From NCBI GenBank assembly GCA_026005175.1, contig BPKO01000003.1, forward strand, positions 310,001 to 374,000: a stretch of DNA of 64,000 nucleotides. Reading direction: 5' to 3'. Shown piece after piece: positions 62,768-64,000 of the stretch. Each line of letters begins with the position of its first letter. Within the stretch, counting starts at the first letter, position 1. Source of the DNA: Candidatus Tectimicrobiota bacterium. GTDB lineage: Bacteria; Tectomicrobia; Entotheonellia; Entotheonellales; Entotheonellaceae. The notes beneath the pieces were generated by a model that made no database searches, had not been told where the DNA came from, and saw only the letters and a list, made by a program, of their open reading frames with translations. The translations under genes and the position numbers were made by a program.

Positions 62768-62967
62768 GCAACGGTGCGATCTGGGGGCACAGTGGCATCC
62801 TCGCCAGCGCGTGTGAGGCGGCTTTGCGGGGCAAAGGGGCACCTTCCTTACTTCCCGCAGAGGTCTCGGCATGCCAGGGAACAGCGGCATAATCTTTTGC
62901 CCTACCGGAACGATTGCCCTGGAAAGTGGGCATTCGCCTACGTGGGACGTCCGGCGGGACGTGCCAG

Positions 62968-63861
62968 CTACGCCTTGCGGTACACCGGAAGCAGGTACGA
63001 ATCGTGAAAATCCACGCCGGGGACCCGCGCCCTCACCTCCAGCTCCCAGCAGATGTTGGGGTACTCCGTAAGCCGCGTCGAGAGGTCCGGATCGTCCGGC
63101 AAGGGGAAGCGAACTTCCACCTCGGACGCCAACCGGTCCTCTGGCGTGACGACTTGGGTGTCTTTATAGCGCTGGTAGACCACCTTGGTGGCAGACTCGT
63201 GATCGGCAGCCCGCCGCACGTAGTACTGCTCGAGGCAGCGCAAGGTGAACTCGACGCGCTCGAGGCGGCCGCCGCGGGTTTTGCTGAAGGCCACGTGGAC
63301 TTCATCACCAAGGAAGAACGGAAACTTGCGAAATGCAAGGCGGCTGCGGCCGTATTTTCGGTACTTGAGAATGTGTAAGACCATGACGTAGAGATAAGCG
63401 GGAATGAGGAGGTCGAAGAGGCCGGTAAAGAGGCTCCAGGCGATGAAGAGGTATTTGCTGGGAGGCGGGTCTTTGAAAATGACCCAGTTAAACGGCAGCA
63501 AAAAGAAAACGAAAAACGCCAGCCCCAGTAGCCACCCCAACAGGTGCAACTGCCCGCTTTCCACCCCGGCTTCGTTCCAGGGATAGTCGCCGCGCCAGGG
63601 TTCGCCGGGATACCGGCGCAGCTGCTTTTCTTTGAATTTGTGGCGCTTGTAGTCCTTGTGGCAGGCAGAGAGCAGCGCCAGTCCGGCCATGGCGAAGCAG
63701 CCACCGCCGGAGAAGGCGACAATGTGAACCTTAAAGAGCATCAGCGCCACACCCGCAACGACGGCAACGATGCCGATTGCCAGGGCGATCGCCCCGCCGC
63801 CAAAGGTGTTCTCGAAGCGGCCCGGGTGGCCTTTGAGCAGCTTGCGTTCGGTCTCTGCCAT
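62968..63861 (-). CDS. Hypothetical membrane protein (DUF3592-like suggestion)
   Basis: About four hydrophobic segments; YPGEPWRGDYPWNEAGV; soluble C-terminal beta-rich region. Confidence 0.65.
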   Translation of the reverse strand: MAETERKLLKGHPGRFENTFGGGAIALAIGIVAVVAGVALMLFKVHIVAFSGGGCFAMAGLALLSACHKDYKRHKFKEKQLRRYPGEPWRGDYPWNEAGVESGQLHLLGWLLGLAFFVFFLLPFNWVIFKDPPPSKYLFIAWSLFTGLFDLLIPAYLYVMVLHILKYRKYGRSRLAFRKFPFFLGDEVHVAFSKTRGGRLERVEFTLRCLEQYYVRRAADHESATKVVYQRYKDTQVVTPEDRLASEVEVRFPLPDDPDLSTRLTEYPNICWELEVRARVPGVDFHDSYLLPVYRKA

Positions 63862-64000
63862 ACTCGTATTTCTATCGGTATCCCCTTCCCCACACCTGAG
63901 CCCTTTCGTCGGAGGCAGGCGCCCTTTGCCTCGGCACCGCCCAGGACACCGCTGCCGTCACGGCTTTGGTACCGGTTCTGGTCACGGTTCCGTATCGAAT

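Overview
This is a GC-rich bacterial chromosomal window of about 64 kb. It is mostly ordinary core and accessory metabolism, read directly from the translations provided. I did not assign the organism; the mix of COG2159/imidazolonepropionase-type amidohydrolases, CocE hydrolase, thiolase/DUF35 and PEP-CTERM suggests an environmental, non-model lineage. Main blocks: gltB C-terminus; FabH-like KAS III; aminotransferase + DUF2848; thiolase + DUF35 pair; a ~1360-aa Ig-like repeat lipoprotein; nadD; a prephenate dehydratase-ACT-prephenate dehydrogenase fusion; a minor pilin cluster (fimT/pilV/pilW/pilX-like); a PEP-CTERM protein; a Lon-family protease; sat-cysC + sulfotransferase with a divergent RHH regulator; aguB-aguA; YyaL; a kinase/response regulator cluster; selA-selB; khpA; an LpoA-like lipoprotein tail-to-tail with PBP1A; and a yicC-gmk-coaBC-udg block without rpoZ. 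The right end carries an ISL3-type transposase remnant next to a divergent MFS/ArsR pair with a 12-2-12 palindrome. Most notable: (i) the unusual PDT-ACT-PDH fusion order; (ii) a CoaBC whose CoaC half lacks the recognisable catalytic motifs; (iii) about ten apparent single-base frameshifts, many at G-run/C-run (GGGCC-like) junctions, which look more like systematic sequence error than mass pseudogenisation; (iv) the LpoA-PBP1A arrangement; (v) the ArsR operator; (vi) overlapping palindromes upstream of the PEP-CTERM gene. I saw no clear candidate for a wholly new multi-gene defence or mobile system, no CRISPR array, and no rRNA or tRNA that I could support.
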